From Agarophyton chilense (taxonomy: Eukaryota; Rhodophyta; Florideophyceae; Gracilariales; Gracilariaceae), in assembly GCA_030374765.1 (NCBI GenBank), contig JARGXX010000095.1, positions 2,604,001 through 2,668,000 on the forward strand: a stretch of DNA of 64,000 nt. The letters run 5' to 3'. The position numbers and the translations under genes were made by a program. How positions within the stretch are numbered: the stretch's first letter is position 1; the number at the start of each line of letters is the position of its first letter. The notes beneath the pieces are model-generated. The model saw only the letters and a program-made list of their open reading frames with translations, was not told the origin of the DNA and made no database searches. Of this stretch, positions 44,301 to 55,350 are shown one piece after another.

Positions 44301-44667
44301 AAACGATGAACAGTACCACACCATCCTCTCCGCTGGAAACAGATTCCAACGCTTTGGCTGCTATGTAGCATCCTGGTTCGGTATCTTTCCCTTCTCCGCC
44401 ATCCTCAGTTCCATCCATCTGGTTCTCCAGAAGTACCCGGCACGCCCTTTCTTCCCGCCCCTCCCCTGGCATGAACATCGCTTTTATATCAACAGATTCT
44501 ACCGCGACCCACGAGCGAGAGCTTGTTCTCTACAAAAGAATCAACTTGAAGCAAATGAAACCCATCTTCTGATAATAAAGGTATCACTCATCAACAATAT
44601 CTTGCTCACCTCCGACTTCCACCCCCTCCGCCTCCCTTTCCTCTCCTTCTTCTTTCTCATCCGCTAG
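41366..44667 (+). pseudogene. Plavaka/KDZ-type transposase, frameshifted
   Basis: Starts ATG with a zinc finger CGFPRCTFQTKDHTSLVEHQPRC. A helical part follows (FSYISFIATKLGKGKADELI). After a frame change come HNDDITGMDFFIGFIQLYSDKS and YPLHITLLNFSDSF...LLGYFPT, the family's LYSDKT / YPV-LTI-N / LLGYLP core. After further changes come VIRQCHPVIANYAAE and CHRCVTPH, then KFHLLDHIIDDTELYGCLQFTDAGLYEHAH with YRRTSRR. Last is EYAFVRFFELT and HRFYINRFYRD, the family's FYINHFVDHH end. Frames change at about 41915, 42440, 42864 and 43700, and there is one in-frame TGA near 44157. The order is full-length, so this is a once complete transposase. Family assignment is by remembered motif order (Plavaka, Tnp2-related, of the KDZ/CACTA group). 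Confidence 0.7.
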
Positions 44668-44745
44668 CAGCTCCTTAAACTTGCGTTCTTTAGGCCTACA
44701 ACGTCCGACGTAGCAATCATATATATACCCGAGAAAAGTCGTCAT

Positions 44746-47425
44746 CTACTCCAAAAACACCTCGTACCTAACACTCAGATAGACCATTTGGTTCGAAAGC
44801 ATCCAACACGAAACGGTCCCTTCACGTTCCTCATTTCCCAGCACTTCCGTCGGGTTCTCATCCTTCACACCATGGTTCACAAGCTCCTCCCCATACTTCT
44901 CTTTCACCTTCCTTATCGCTGTCCATAAGAAATTCTCCACGGCAACCGACAGATGCTTCGCATACAGTTTTGAAAACAGCATCTGTCGCTACCCTCCTCT
45001 ACCAACCTCCTCATCCAACGCATCTACTACAAATGCAATCCACGCATCTAATCAGGCCAGATGCATCACACTTCCATCCACATACTGAGTCTCCCCTTCC
45101 CTCCACGGTTGCTCGACATCGAACCCAATGAATTCTCTCAACACCTCCACACTCAATCCGTTCTTGAAGTAAAAGTCATCAAGATCATCCCCATACTTGG
45201 TCGAGGTCACATCATACCGTGAAAAACATATATTCTCCAGTTTTTCAAACCTCAACGCAGTTCTGACGAGCTCCCTATTCGGGTCTTTTGGCAACAACCT
45301 CTCCCGAGCCTCCATCTTCTGCTCTTCATACAACAAATTCAGTTCTTTATCATCCTCGTTAAGAAGTTTCCTAGCAAGTAGAGTATACTCCAGACCCAAA
45401 ATAACCTATCCCTCGCATTCCTTTTTTGCACCCCCACAGAATCACTCAGAACCTGTTTCATCCACCTCTTCAAAAACGTTTCACTCCTCAACTTCTCTTC
45501 ACACTGCTTTTTCATCCCCATCTCCGCCAACTTTCTCAATACTGGATTCTCCAACTCCATCCGCACCACATGCAATAACATATCATCACCCCCCCTGAAA
45601 AGACGGAGTAAAGGTCTTCGGTCTCCATGACTTTCTTCCTATTTCCAGCTCCATAAGATCCAAAGGCACTATCTCCTTTTCATTTCTAATCAGAATAATC
45701 TGCTTCTTTCCCGTCCTCACTTCTTCTGCCCGGTTCAACCAGTTTCGCTCCAGTTCCCTACTTCCGAAGCACAATTCACTCTTCTCCTCCTTTGCATAAC
45801 GCAATATGTTCTCGTACACTCTCGAAGCTACTCCAATAAATTACATGTCCACTTCAATTCCATACCGTTTCCGACCCCCGTTCCCTTCTTCGCCACCCAC
45901 GAACACTCTCTTGCAATGACGTCAGCAGCACTTCATTTTCATAACGTTGCCCTCCAGCCTCTTCATCTCCCTGTGAGGGAGGGTAAAGCTTAGTTTCAAA
46001 CTTGTGTTGTCACCCCTCGCCCTTCTCAGCTCGCCCTTCATGTCTTTAAGCTTGGCCGACAGCTCATTCCATCCCACAATCTTCGTTTCTCTATACTTCA
46101 TCCCCTTGTGTTCGCCTTTCTTCCCCGGTCGAATTGCATCTCGTCCTCTTTCTCCTCATACCCACCACTGTCTCAGAGTCCCTCTCCCTTTTCAACCTCC
46201 CCTCCCTTCCTCCTCTTCCTCACATTCTGCTTTCTCGGAGGTTTCCCCGCGCCCACTCGGTCCTTTGACCCCTCAGCGTCTCCGTATTCGACACTCCTTA
46301 GTGCATGATCCGTAGTTTGCCGAAAAGAAGACGGTTGCATTGATCTGCGTGCCGGGACTCTGCCAATCTGCACTCCCTTCCTTCCAAGAATTACTCCTTT
46401 TCCTTTAGAGTCTTTCCCTACACGTTCCTCTTCGATCACGCTTGGTATGGCCCTTGGAAAACGAACTTGGCGCTTCTTCCGCCCCCCATTCTCACCGCTA
46501 CCTGGAAGTATTTCATCCTTTGCTTCGTCAAAGACGTGTTTCTTTGAGACAGCATTGCCGCCACGCACTTCATCCATTCCTGAACCATCCCCTTCCGCCT
46601 CACTGCCGTCTTCTTTGTCATGAAAGTTAGCACCCTGGGAACGACAAAACCGTCGCCTCGTTGCTTCTCTCTTGATCTCATTATCTTCCTCACTAGCTAA
46701 GGTTGGAATGTCGTGAACGGCCCGATTACGAGTTGCCGGACCTCCCGGCTTTATTTCTATTCTCTTCACCACCTGGCTCACCGTACCTTTCGTCGCAGGC
46801 GACGAAGACCCTTCCTGCGTCTATTCGTTCACCGTCTTAGCGGAGGGCTTCTTGGCTGGAGGTGCAGACGGAACGGAGGACGGCTTCAGTGGAAGAGTTG
46901 CCGCTTCGCTACCATATCGTTTCATCATGTTCACGTCCCAGCAATAGAAAGAGTTTCTCTCCATATCTCCAAGACTGTTCGGAACGGTATCTGTGGATTT
47001 GATTGGATAAGGGCAATTCATTTCTTTCTCATTCTGAATGAACACCTTACATACACCCACGAGTTTTTCCTTAGTCTTCCCGATCAGTTTGTGACCATGA
47101 AACTTTCTCACCAAATCTCCCGTAAGGCCCCCCCGTCGCATCAACCGCAACCTTCTCTAATGGCTTCCCAACAACCTTCTTCTCACCATTCGGCGTGGTC
47201 ACCAACAGAGTCACCCATTCGTTAGGATTCGGCTCCCATGGTGGAGTTCCTACCTTCTTCTCCCGTGTTCCACCGCTGTGCCTTGTAGGCATCGCGTTGC
47301 TCCTGCGAAAAGCCGTAACAGACAGCTTGGGTTTCCCAGACCTTCGAATGAGCCTCCTGTTCTCTGCGTTTGCGTTTTTGCGCCGCATCACGTGAAGCTT
47401 CGTCAAGCGCTACGGAACCCCCCAC
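44746..47425 (-). pseudogene. Partner gene of the Plavaka element, copy A (unknown family)
   Basis: Read on the minus strand from 47425, blocks in several frames form one long decayed gene. An N-terminal part (KKVGTPPWEPNPNEWVTLLV, DLVRKFHGHKLIGKTKEK, NSLGDMERNSFYCWDVNMMK) matches copy B at 48.4-49.0 kb. A charged middle with KREATRRRFCRSQ follows, then a coiled-coil-like KLKDMKGELRRARGDN near 46010-46050. C-terminal blocks include ENPVLRKLAEMGMKKQCEEK, TALRFEKLENICFSRYDV and CWMLSNQMVYLSVRYEVFLE, ending at 44746. It converges with the transposase. No known domain recognised. The purine-rich sense strand contrasts with the pyrimidine-rich transposase. Confidence 0.55.
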
Positions 47426-47679
47426 AGACGGTCACGAAAAGCAGGGCGCGCTGACAACGTAAATAAACACCCTTTGCCTACGTAGCCATTCGATAGGTCT
47501 CACGGGCTTGCTTGGCCTCTCGCAGACGGTCGCGAACAGAAACGAGCGCATAAAAAGAAAATTAACGAGAAACAAGTCCTTTCCACATCCAAACGAATCG
47601 CCCTTTTCGGGTTCGTGATCTGGATGCGTTTTCGTTGGTGAGAAAGGTTTTCGATCACACTTTGCACACCTTCTCCCTC

Positions 47680-48290
47680 GCTTACTCTTACCATATATTG
47701 CATTATAACTGGTTGGCAAAATACTGGATCGGTGCATATTTAAGAGGGTCCAAGTCTGGCACAAGCAGCGTTAAAAACGGAAAACGAGTGTGCGACTCGA
47801 GCCGTGCAACAAGCACATGTGCCTCAAGATGATTGAGCCCTAAAAAATCTTTAATTATGCTGCTGCGCTATTTGAAGAGCTGCTCGATATCCAGCGTGGA
47901 GATAAATTTTCCATCTGGGTCCCAGAGTGGCTGACACGGCGCCTAAATCTGTTTCGCGTAACTTTGCATCATGAAGTGCCTGACTAATCACTTCATCAAT
48001 GACAGCAGCATGTGCATTTTGCGCAGCGTGAGGGACGACACCTCCTCACGCCTCCGTCAAGGCCTCCTGTGACACGCGGCATTCGCCCATTACAATTCCA
48101 TGAGATCGGACAACCGCCGATGCAGTATCATCACAAAACGACTCCACGCCGAGCACCAAGAAAGGGCCACTGCCTGATCGATACGTTCGAGGATTGTTTG
48201 GGATGCAATTACCAGTTAACTCGGTAATAAGATAGTCACCCAACCGAGACTGTTCAGCTGTGAGTTGTGGCGATGGCGGGCCGATATGAA
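47680..48290 (-). pseudogene. TsaD/Kae1-family (mitochondrial Qri7/OSGEPL1-like) gene fragment
   Basis: Minus-strand frame: LVLGVESFCDDTASAVV (48110-48160) is the conserved N-terminal block (VLGIETSCDDT-AAVV). After SQEALTEA a TGA stands where the family has a residue before GGVVPHAAQNAHAAVIDEVI, the GGVVPE-ASR-H block. Then come SATLGPRWKIYLHAGYRAALQIA and, after a one-base shift, FLGLNHLEAH (47818-47845), whose His-x-Glu-x-His is the metal-binding motif, and RFPFLTLLV (47760-47786). The enzyme transfers threonylcarbamoyl to A37 of tRNAs. Here a stop, a frameshift and loss of the C-terminal half (no GEAFDK or SFSGLK block) make a pseudogene. It sits exactly between the two inverted partner-gene copies. 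Confidence 0.8.
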
Positions 48291-48382
48291 CGTTCTTCGG
48301 GATACCTACGTTCTTGCAGCGGCGATTGTGGGAACAAATCCACCTGAAGTGGACCCTTAGTGGGATTGAGGAGAGTGCGTGT

Positions 48383-50420
48383 GGACGTAATGGCCGCCAG
48401 TGGGGGACGAAAATCACGTGATGCGGCGCAAAAACGCAAACGCAGAGAACAGGAGGCTCAATAGGAAGTCTCAGAAACCCAAGCCGCCTGTTACGGCTTC
48501 TATCAGGAGCGACGCGATGCCTACAAGGCGCAGCGGTGCATCGCGGGAGAAGAAGGTAGGAATTCCACCATGGAAGCCGAAACCTAACGAACGGGTGACT
48601 CTGTTGGTGACCACGCCGAATGGTGAGAAGAAGATCGCTGGGAAGGCATTTGTGAGGTGTGTGGTTGATGAGACGGGGGGCCTTACGGGAGATTTGGTGA
48701 GAAAGTTGCATGGTAACAAACTGATCGGGAAGGCGAAGGAGGAACTCGTGGTGGTATGTAGGGTTTTCATTCAGGATGAGAAAGAAATGTATTACCCTTA
48801 TCCATTCAAATCCACAGATACCGTAACGAACAGTCTTGGAGATATGGAGATCAACTATTTTTATTGCTGGGACGTGAACATGATGAAATGTTATGGTGGC
48901 GAAGCGGCAACTCTTCCACCGAAACCGTTCTCCGTTCCGTCTGCATCTCCACCTAAGAAGCTCTGCGCTAAGACGGTGATGGTGAACAGCCCGGCGGAGG
49001 CGAGGACGATCCCTGAGCTTCTTAGCTTTAGTGACGATGAAGACGATCAGGTACACCACGCAACTTTGCGTCTCAGCTTCAAGAGGATTATCACCAGCAG
49101 GCAGGGAAAGGTTGTGATATTGAGGGATCCGAGCAAAGAACGCAGTGCGACTCCGAGAAAGCCGCCTTTGAATCTGGCCGGGGGCAGCGGACTAAAGAAT
49201 CCACAAACACAGACCCCAGAGACTGCCTTTTCGCGAAAACCGAAGGCTTCGGCGATGGTTGCGAGCATTGGTGGCGACGGAGGTCAGATCCAAGCTGTGT
49301 ATCAAGCTGAAGTGGCAGAAGCTATTGTGGAGGGGGTAAGCGGCGCCTCGATGGAAGTGAAGTACGCAGAGCTGCCTGTTGAGGAAAGAGAGGGCAGTGA
49401 TGATGGTAAGGTGAAGTTCGTGGGATCGAGGATATTGGCAACGGAGGCAGAAGTTGACTTGTTCCATAACGGAGGTGAGCCGCCTTCTGATAATATCCAC
49501 GAGAGTCTATTGGATTCAAATTTCAATATGAACGAATACACATACGACACGTATGTCGTGGACATTCGCCTTATCAAGATTCCGGATAACAGTGTGCGAG
49601 AGATCAACTCAATCCACAAGAAGGAAGTAGAGAAGCAAATTGAGCTCTATGGAAGCTTGGAGTCTGTTGAAAATGTGAATGTCCCGATTCTGGGTCCGAA
49701 GAAGGTAGGGGACAAATAGCTCGAGGGGAATCAAATCGTCTTGGAGTGTAGTTTGGTGGAACGCTTACATAGCTTGATTTTGTACCTTGAGCGCATGGAG
49801 AGGAATGCAGTTGTGGGTGTGCGAAAGGTGTCACAAGCTTTTCCGGAGTTGGAAACAGTTTCTGGAGGATATGCGACGAGAACGTTCATAATACCGCCGT
49901 TATCTATCTTTAATGGAAGAGATGATGTGTGGCATGCGGGATCAGGGAGTAGTGATGCGATATTTTCGCAGAAGTTCTGTTTTATTTTCATATGTATATG
50001 GTACCAGAGAACTACGAGCTGCCCGATGCGGTCCAACAACACTCTAGTTTCAGGCCGAGGTTGGTGGAGGCCGAAGAATTAATACAGAAGGACAGGAAGG
50101 GAACGAAGGAGACGGTATCATTACCAGGAGTAGGGCGCGAGGACGAGGGTTCTACTGATAACGGAGTGCCAGGAGAGGCTTCAGAGGAAGGCAATAACTC
50201 GGAAAATGGAAGCCATGGAAGCTATAGGGAGTACGACCCCAATGACGATGGTAATGATAACGAGATCGATGCAATTTATATTCAAGAGAAGAGCATGAAC
50301 GGAAAAAAGATACGGAGGAAGAGAGTTAGTGATGCGAAGTACTTTTCAACAATGGAGAGCAATGAAAGACTTCGTAAACGAAGCACTGTTCCAATTCAAG
50401 TTGGTTCACAAAGCGCTTAG
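48383..50420 (+). pseudogene. Partner gene of the Plavaka element, copy B (unknown family)
   Basis: The longest open part, 48400-49719 (about 439 codons, ending TAG), matches copy A over its first ~200 codons (VTLLVTTPNGEKK, VFIQDEKEM, NSLGDMEINYFYCWDVNMMK). An acidic segment ELLSFSDDEDDQ follows, then a long charged region ending VPILGPKKVGDK. After the TAG the same frame goes on (VERLHSLILYLERMERN, RKVSQAFPELETVSGG). After a frameshift near 49985 it reaches YMVPENYELPDAVQ and an acidic tail to 50420. In the first ~60 codons a second frame (from ATG 48390) is also conserved between the copies, but has a TAG. Function unknown; DNA binding or regulation of transposition is only a guess. Confidence 0.55.
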
Positions 50421-50471
50421 GGGCTAGGAGCCGTACCCATCATTCCTCTTCAAGAATTACGATCTATACCG

Positions 50472-51146
50472 TTATCTGCACTTCTTCTTGAGATGAGTAC
50501 ATCGCTCTACACCAGCCGTGTCTTCTTCTGTACTCTTCTTCTTCCCTGCAGTCCACGGCAAAAAAATTATTTTCGCCTCGGCTTGTCCACCTACTCCGCC
50601 ATGGCCACCGCTCATTCTAGCCGTCTTGTCCGCCAGCAGTGTCTGAATATAAACTTCCTCCATGAGCTGCTTCTCAAGCACATCTACTCTTTGTTGCAGA
50701 TCTTTTTGATTTCGGTACATTGCCCCAATTTTTTTGACCAAGCAGTTCACAATTCCTTCGACATGATCTCCCATTAAAAGCCCGGCTATTTTCATCCGAT
50801 TAAAAACGATACTAACGATTTCAAGCGGAATGCCACCGTCAGAAGCACTATAAGATACACCACCATACTCAATCACTACCTTGGTTATGCATGTATACAA
50901 ACTTTCCTTCAATGTGTCGCCCAAAGCTTTCAAGCGAGTCTTCATCTCTTCCCTGAATCTGTCTTCCGGTCCTCCGCTCCCATGTCCTCCTCCATTTGTA
51001 GCCATTATTCCAACACTCAGCTCTCCTCGCCCAACACTGTTTTTCTTTTCGTGCTTTTCCTTACAGTATTCTGCTTCATCTCCGGGAGGCAGCGATTCGG
51101 GAACTTCGGTGTTATTCAACAAAGTCAACAGCCTCTCATCTACCAT
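50472..51146 (-). CDS. Unknown 224-residue protein with coiled coil
   Basis: ATG-started ORF of 224 codons. It contains an acidic N-terminus, a Gly-rich spacer, an amphipathic part (FREEMKTRLKALGDTLKESL), a globular-looking ITKVVIEYGGVSYS...IVSIVFNRMKIAGLL, and a coiled coil around NQKDLQQRVDVLEKQLMEEV (about residues 150-175), ending in a Lys-rich tail. It converges with copy B, 50 bp from it, and shares its purine-rich sense strand, so it may be a further gene of the same element. No family recognised. The preceding frame (51140-51520) could be an N-terminal extension with a stop between. Confidence 0.45.
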   Translation of the reverse strand: MVDERLLTLLNNTEVPESLPPGDEAEYCKEKHEKKNSVGRGELSVGIMATNGGGHGSGGPEDRFREEMKTRLKALGDTLKESLYTCITKVVIEYGGVSYSASDGGIPLEIVSIVFNRMKIAGLLMGDHVEGIVNCLVKKIGAMYRNQKDLQQRVDVLEKQLMEEVYIQTLLADKTARMSGGHGGVGGQAEAKIIFLPWTAGKKKSTEEDTAGVERCTHLKKKCR

Positions 51147-52560
51147 GTAGGCAGACGTGCGGGGAAAACGCGGACTACTCTGTTGAGGAAGGTGCGCACG
51201 CAGAGGAAGATGTCTTCTATGAAGAATGCTCTTCGGAGGGACTTCCAGGCGGTTAGTATGCAGGTGTGGATGATGTGGGAGGGGACGGGTGGGGAGTAAG
51301 GTAGAGGGACTCTGTTGTTGAAAGCGTGGCCAGTGAGAAAGTAGACGGAGACCCTGTCGACAAGGTAAAATGTGAGAGCGAAGATGGAGCCGTCGAGAAA
51401 GAAGGCGATGGAGGGGGGTCTGTATAAAGAAAATGAGAGAAAGGGAGAGAAAGGGGGTGAGTCTAAGGCCATAGGCGGCAAAAATAATAGCGTTGAGTTA
51501 AGTGGGTGTTGGAAGCGCATGTGTGAGGCGTAGAGGGGATTGAAATGAATGAGAGGGGGAAGGGCCGAGGGAAAATTGATTGGAAATGCCGAAAGTGGTA
51601 GAACGTTTTGGGATACATGGTTCGGGAGTGTTTAGATGTGGAATAAAATAGCGGGGAATTTAATGTGCGGGAGCGGTTCTAACGCGTGCCATGTGGGGTT
51701 GTGGCCGTTTGAGGTCGATCTGTGTTGTGTTTCGAGCTGCACCGCTGGTTTTGGGCCATGAAGAGTGGCCGCAGACGGTAACGCGTTACTCGGAACAGTC
51801 TTTTGCGGAGAAGAGACTGCGGAGGAGGAGGAAAGCTGGAAGTAGCGGTTGTGGTTTGAGGTAGGGCAATGGGGGAGTTGGTGATGTGATAATTGTAAGT
51901 GGGATATTAGTGATGATGGCGTCGTATGTGGTGGTGATGTCGGCGGGTTGAGGGAGGAGGAAGAGAGTTGTGAGGCGGAGGTATGGGGGTGGAGGATGGG
52001 AGGGATGTCTGGGAGAAGAGTGGTGGCGGACGGGGTTGAGTTGTGACGTATAAGGGTGGGTGGTGTAGGTTGAGGACTGGGAGGGTAGGTGGGACGGTTT
52101 TTAAAGCTGGCAGTAGGGAGGTTGATAGGGAAGAGGAGAAGGAGAAAGGAGGGGTTGTAGCGGTGATTGCTGGAAGTTGGGAGGGGGATGAGGGGTGCAC
52201 GAGGAGGGTGCACGAGACCAGGTCGTATTGTAGATGGTTGTTTTGGGAGGCGTTTAGCATCCAAGTATATGCGATAAACTAGCAGGGTCTTCTGCATTTG
52301 TTTCCCATTCAGAATGTTCAGGGTTTTGATAAAGAATCGAAAGCCAAAACCAGCTGGCACTCTAAAACTAACAGAAATTGTCTCTGCATTCGCTAACCGT
52401 CATTTCTCACAGATTTGTTGCCTGGTATCTTACCGTATACTAAACTAGCTGCTAATCCTATCTTTCCAAGAACACAGACGCACCATTCATTGCGTTACAT
52501 TTTGGTGTTCCGACTTCGAATCCCTTTGAATTAATTGAACGGACCACCGGAAAGAAGAAG
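51147..52560. other. Strand-skewed sequence, no firm gene
   Basis: The plus strand is G-rich with low-complexity runs; minus-strand ORFs here (for example 51632-52360) are Pro/Ser/Thr-rich and are probably a product of composition. The segment may be the outer end of an inverted second Plavaka element. Confidence 0.4.
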
Positions 52561-52717
52561 TATCCAGATTCTAACGTTTGGTTTGATTTCTCAGTGAACC
52601 AGAAATACAGAAGCAATCGCCATTATGGATGCAGGAAACACACCAAACTGACGAGACCACATGACTCTTACAGCAGGACCATCTGCCACTGCAACGCCGA
52701 CGATGTCGCCTTAAGCA

Positions 52718-53191
52718 CACGATAAAACCGTTAGCCACCGCAAGAGCACGAAAAGCCAGCCGGAAGGAGTACTGACTCCCCTTGACGACCCTAAACGGAT
52801 TCGCCGAGAACCCACGGTAGCAGTGCATTTTCGGGAACGCCTCACAAGGACCACCTTTAGGCCCAGAACACCCCAAGAAGAACCCCGTAAGACCGAAGAT
52901 ATTAGAGAAAACATTCCCGAAGGCCCTGCTGACCTTCCCTGGCTCCGTCTCTGGGAGCTCTGTTCAGCCCATGTGGATTTCATTGTGGACATGCGACTTG
53001 CTACGGGGATCGCTGACCATACGGATTATCTCGTTACGCGAATCGTTCCCAAGGTCATGAAGTCTGAGCTATTCATAGAGTTCCTCGTTCAGGCCGTTCA
53101 AGGAGCAGTCACCAGCCAGTCAGGCAATACGGTCCCGAGGACCACTCCACAATTCAACCATCCGGCATCCATATTGCAACCCCCTACCTAA
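52718..53191 (+). CDS. Unknown ORF without visible start
   Basis: The frame is open from after a TAA near 52715 to TAA/TAG at 53189-53191, about 158 codons, with no ATG until late. A basic N-terminal part and REPTVAVHFRERLTR are followed by a helical domain (WLRLWELCSAHVDFIVDMRL, IVPKVMKSELFIEFLVQAVQ) and a Pro-rich end. It faces the 700-codon frame with 59 bp between their ends. Family unknown; a Gag-like helical fragment is possible. Confidence 0.35.
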   Translation, partial: HDKTVSHRKSTKSQPEGVLTPLDDPKRIRREPTVAVHFRERLTRTTFRPRTPQEEPRKTEDIRENIPEGPADLPWLRLWELCSAHVDFIVDMRLATGIADHTDYLVTRIVPKVMKSELFIEFLVQAVQGAVTSQSGNTVPRTTPQFNHPASILQPPT

Positions 53192-53250
53192 CTCCCAGGA
53201 GCGGCTGTATTACCCGCCGAGTTGCAAAACCGCAGGGTTCAAGTTAGCAC

Positions 53251-55350
53251 CTAGAGGGGATCCGTCAAAGGATCAGATGGTGCAGCAGCAGAGACGTTTG
53301 CCAGATTGGCACCCTGACGGGTGGGCAGTTGGTACATGTCTAACTGGAACTGATTCCGGAACTCACCAAGTTGGTTCAGCGCCTTCATGTATTGCGCATG
53401 GCGCGGTAGCAAACCTTCAAGGAGCGTTAATGCAGCAACCACGGAGGTAGGCCCAGCCCTCGGAAAGTTGGTGACGCAATCCTGGCAAGTTCGAGCCAGC
53501 AAACCGACCACGGCCAGATAATCCATCATAAGATGAGGCGGGCGATGAGCAAAACCCGCCAACAGAGGTCGAACCGTACCAGCAACCCGCGAGGAGCTCG
53601 GTTGAGTAGGAGTCACACCCGTAGGGATAGGCGAATTACGACCTTGAGGTAACGGCTCGGACGGGAAGGGACCAGCAAAACGACCAACTGGTGTCTCCAC
53701 GGTACCGTGATAAGGTTCGGGGCTTGCGAGAGCTCCATAAACAGGAGGCTACCCGGGATAATATTGGGCGTGGCGAGGCTAAATTTCCCAAGTTGCGGGA
53801 TCGAAAGCCTCCAAACCTTGATAGGAATCCCAATGGTAATTATTGCTCTGCTCGAGATACGAGTCCAAATCCTTCACGGTATAATCGGTCCCCTCGACGA
53901 TGTTCTCGTAATCAAATTGGAAAATATCCTGGACAACCCTCGGAGGTATGAAGAAGATGCGACCTATAGGTTGAACTCCTTCTCGGTATATGTCAGAGTC
54001 GGAATTGCGACACTTCCAATCGATACCGTAACAAGCGGCCTCCAGAGCCAGGATGGCAACCAACACGGTCCACTCCGAGAGGGCAATCGACCAAATGAGG
54101 TAATACCGCTCTAGGTTCCGGGAAATCTGACTCCCGAAGTACGACAAAACCGGCGGAGTGGGCACGCTCAGCGATAACGGAACCTCATAGGACTCCCGCC
54201 ACTCTGATCGAAGCACGTACCAATCGCGTCTACCCTTCGTAGGTTGTGAGAAGTACTCGACGTCATGAAACATATGCATAACGCGAGTGTAAGAGTTGCG
54301 AGTGCGAACGCGACTCTCCGTCGCTGCATCATCGCCTCACCTACTACGGTCAGCCCAATTGACAGTGGTGAAAGGCCGATTCAGGGAAACCAAGTCAGGT
54401 GAAACCGGAAGGTAAGTTTCCGGAATAGACAGGTACTTCCACACTTGCACCACAAATCGACGGTAATAATCCAGCTCCGGTTCGATGCGCACATACGGCA
54501 AGTCGCTCGGATACATCGGCGGGATGAAATACCTCAAAGTGGTATGACGCTGCCGATTCTGAAAACATTCCATTCGACCTTTAAGAGGTTTAGACTCTTG
54601 GCCCCTTTTCCTCAAGAGCAATGGAACGGAGCGAAGGCGCTCGAAGTCCCAACGGGACAAACCCAAGTAGGTATCCAATTCTGGTCTAGTGAGAGCTGGC
54701 GGCAATGACTAATTCCCCACCGCCACAGCCCGATCGTGCTTCAACAGGTCACTGTGCGTCACCTGGTCGAAGGGAATACCAAAAGGTCCATACCGACTCG
54801 TCGTCCGGTTCGCCGCACCAAACGCGAGATTGTGAGCCCAATTGGTTTGTGTTGTCGGAGGAAGTCCACCACTGCGTTGGTATGGGTCAGCCGGAGTCCC
54901 AGGGGAGAACTGTGTCGCAGGGACAGACACGCTGCGAAAACCAATGTTGGTAGGTGTTCGAGAAGTCGAGCGAGTCACCCTCTTGGTAATACCAACACGT
55001 CCACGGCCACGCGATGGGTCGGTACCTGACGTGGTTGGGAAGGCCGTAGCTCGAGCCAACGAACGAGGTGATGACTCGACCTCCACCGCCGCGGGGAACA
55101 CCAGCGGGTATTCATCTTCCTGAAGTGGCGCCTCCTCAGTCCGTTCTGAGGAGACGGGCAACGTATCCATCCTTACCGGTAGTACCGACATCGACTTTTC
55201 AGGTGCAATAGTTGCCTGCGTACGGTCGCAAGCGGTTCCAGACATTTGAGGTATCGTGGAGCGCGACCAATCTGACCTTAAAGGCATAACTGCAGGGGTA
55301 TCAATCCCCTCGGAATCGCCGACCTCTTTAACCTCAATGGTAACCGGCAT
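53251..55350 (-). pseudogene. Unknown ~700-codon reading frame with only in-frame stops
   Basis: An ATG at 55350 opens a frame that stays in one register for about 2.1 kb to 53251, interrupted by TAG at 54709, TGA at 54337, TAG at 53779 and another TAG near 53742. The four pieces of 213, 122, 166 and 149 codons are exactly in phase. Content: a Ser/Thr/Pro- and Arg-rich N-terminal third (RGRGRVGITKRVTRSTSRTP), a central part with LPPALTRPELDTYLGLSRWD and LRYFIPPMYPSDLPYVRIEP, and a Tyr/Trp-rich part with a hydrophobic stretch YLIWSIALSEWTVLVAILAL. The C-terminal region has MMDYLAVVGLLARTC. No domain recognised. GC-rich, like the retroelements. It could be the extra ORF of an LTR element whose ends I cannot find. 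Confidence 0.5.

Noticed and set aside
48046-49059. 337-codon minus-strand ORF as one gene
   Set aside because: Only its last third (below about 48290) is real TsaD-like sequence; the first two thirds are opposite the coding part of partner gene copy B.
51632-52360. 242-codon Pro/Ser-rich minus-strand ORF
   Set aside because: Low-complexity product of the strand skew; no motif and no partner.
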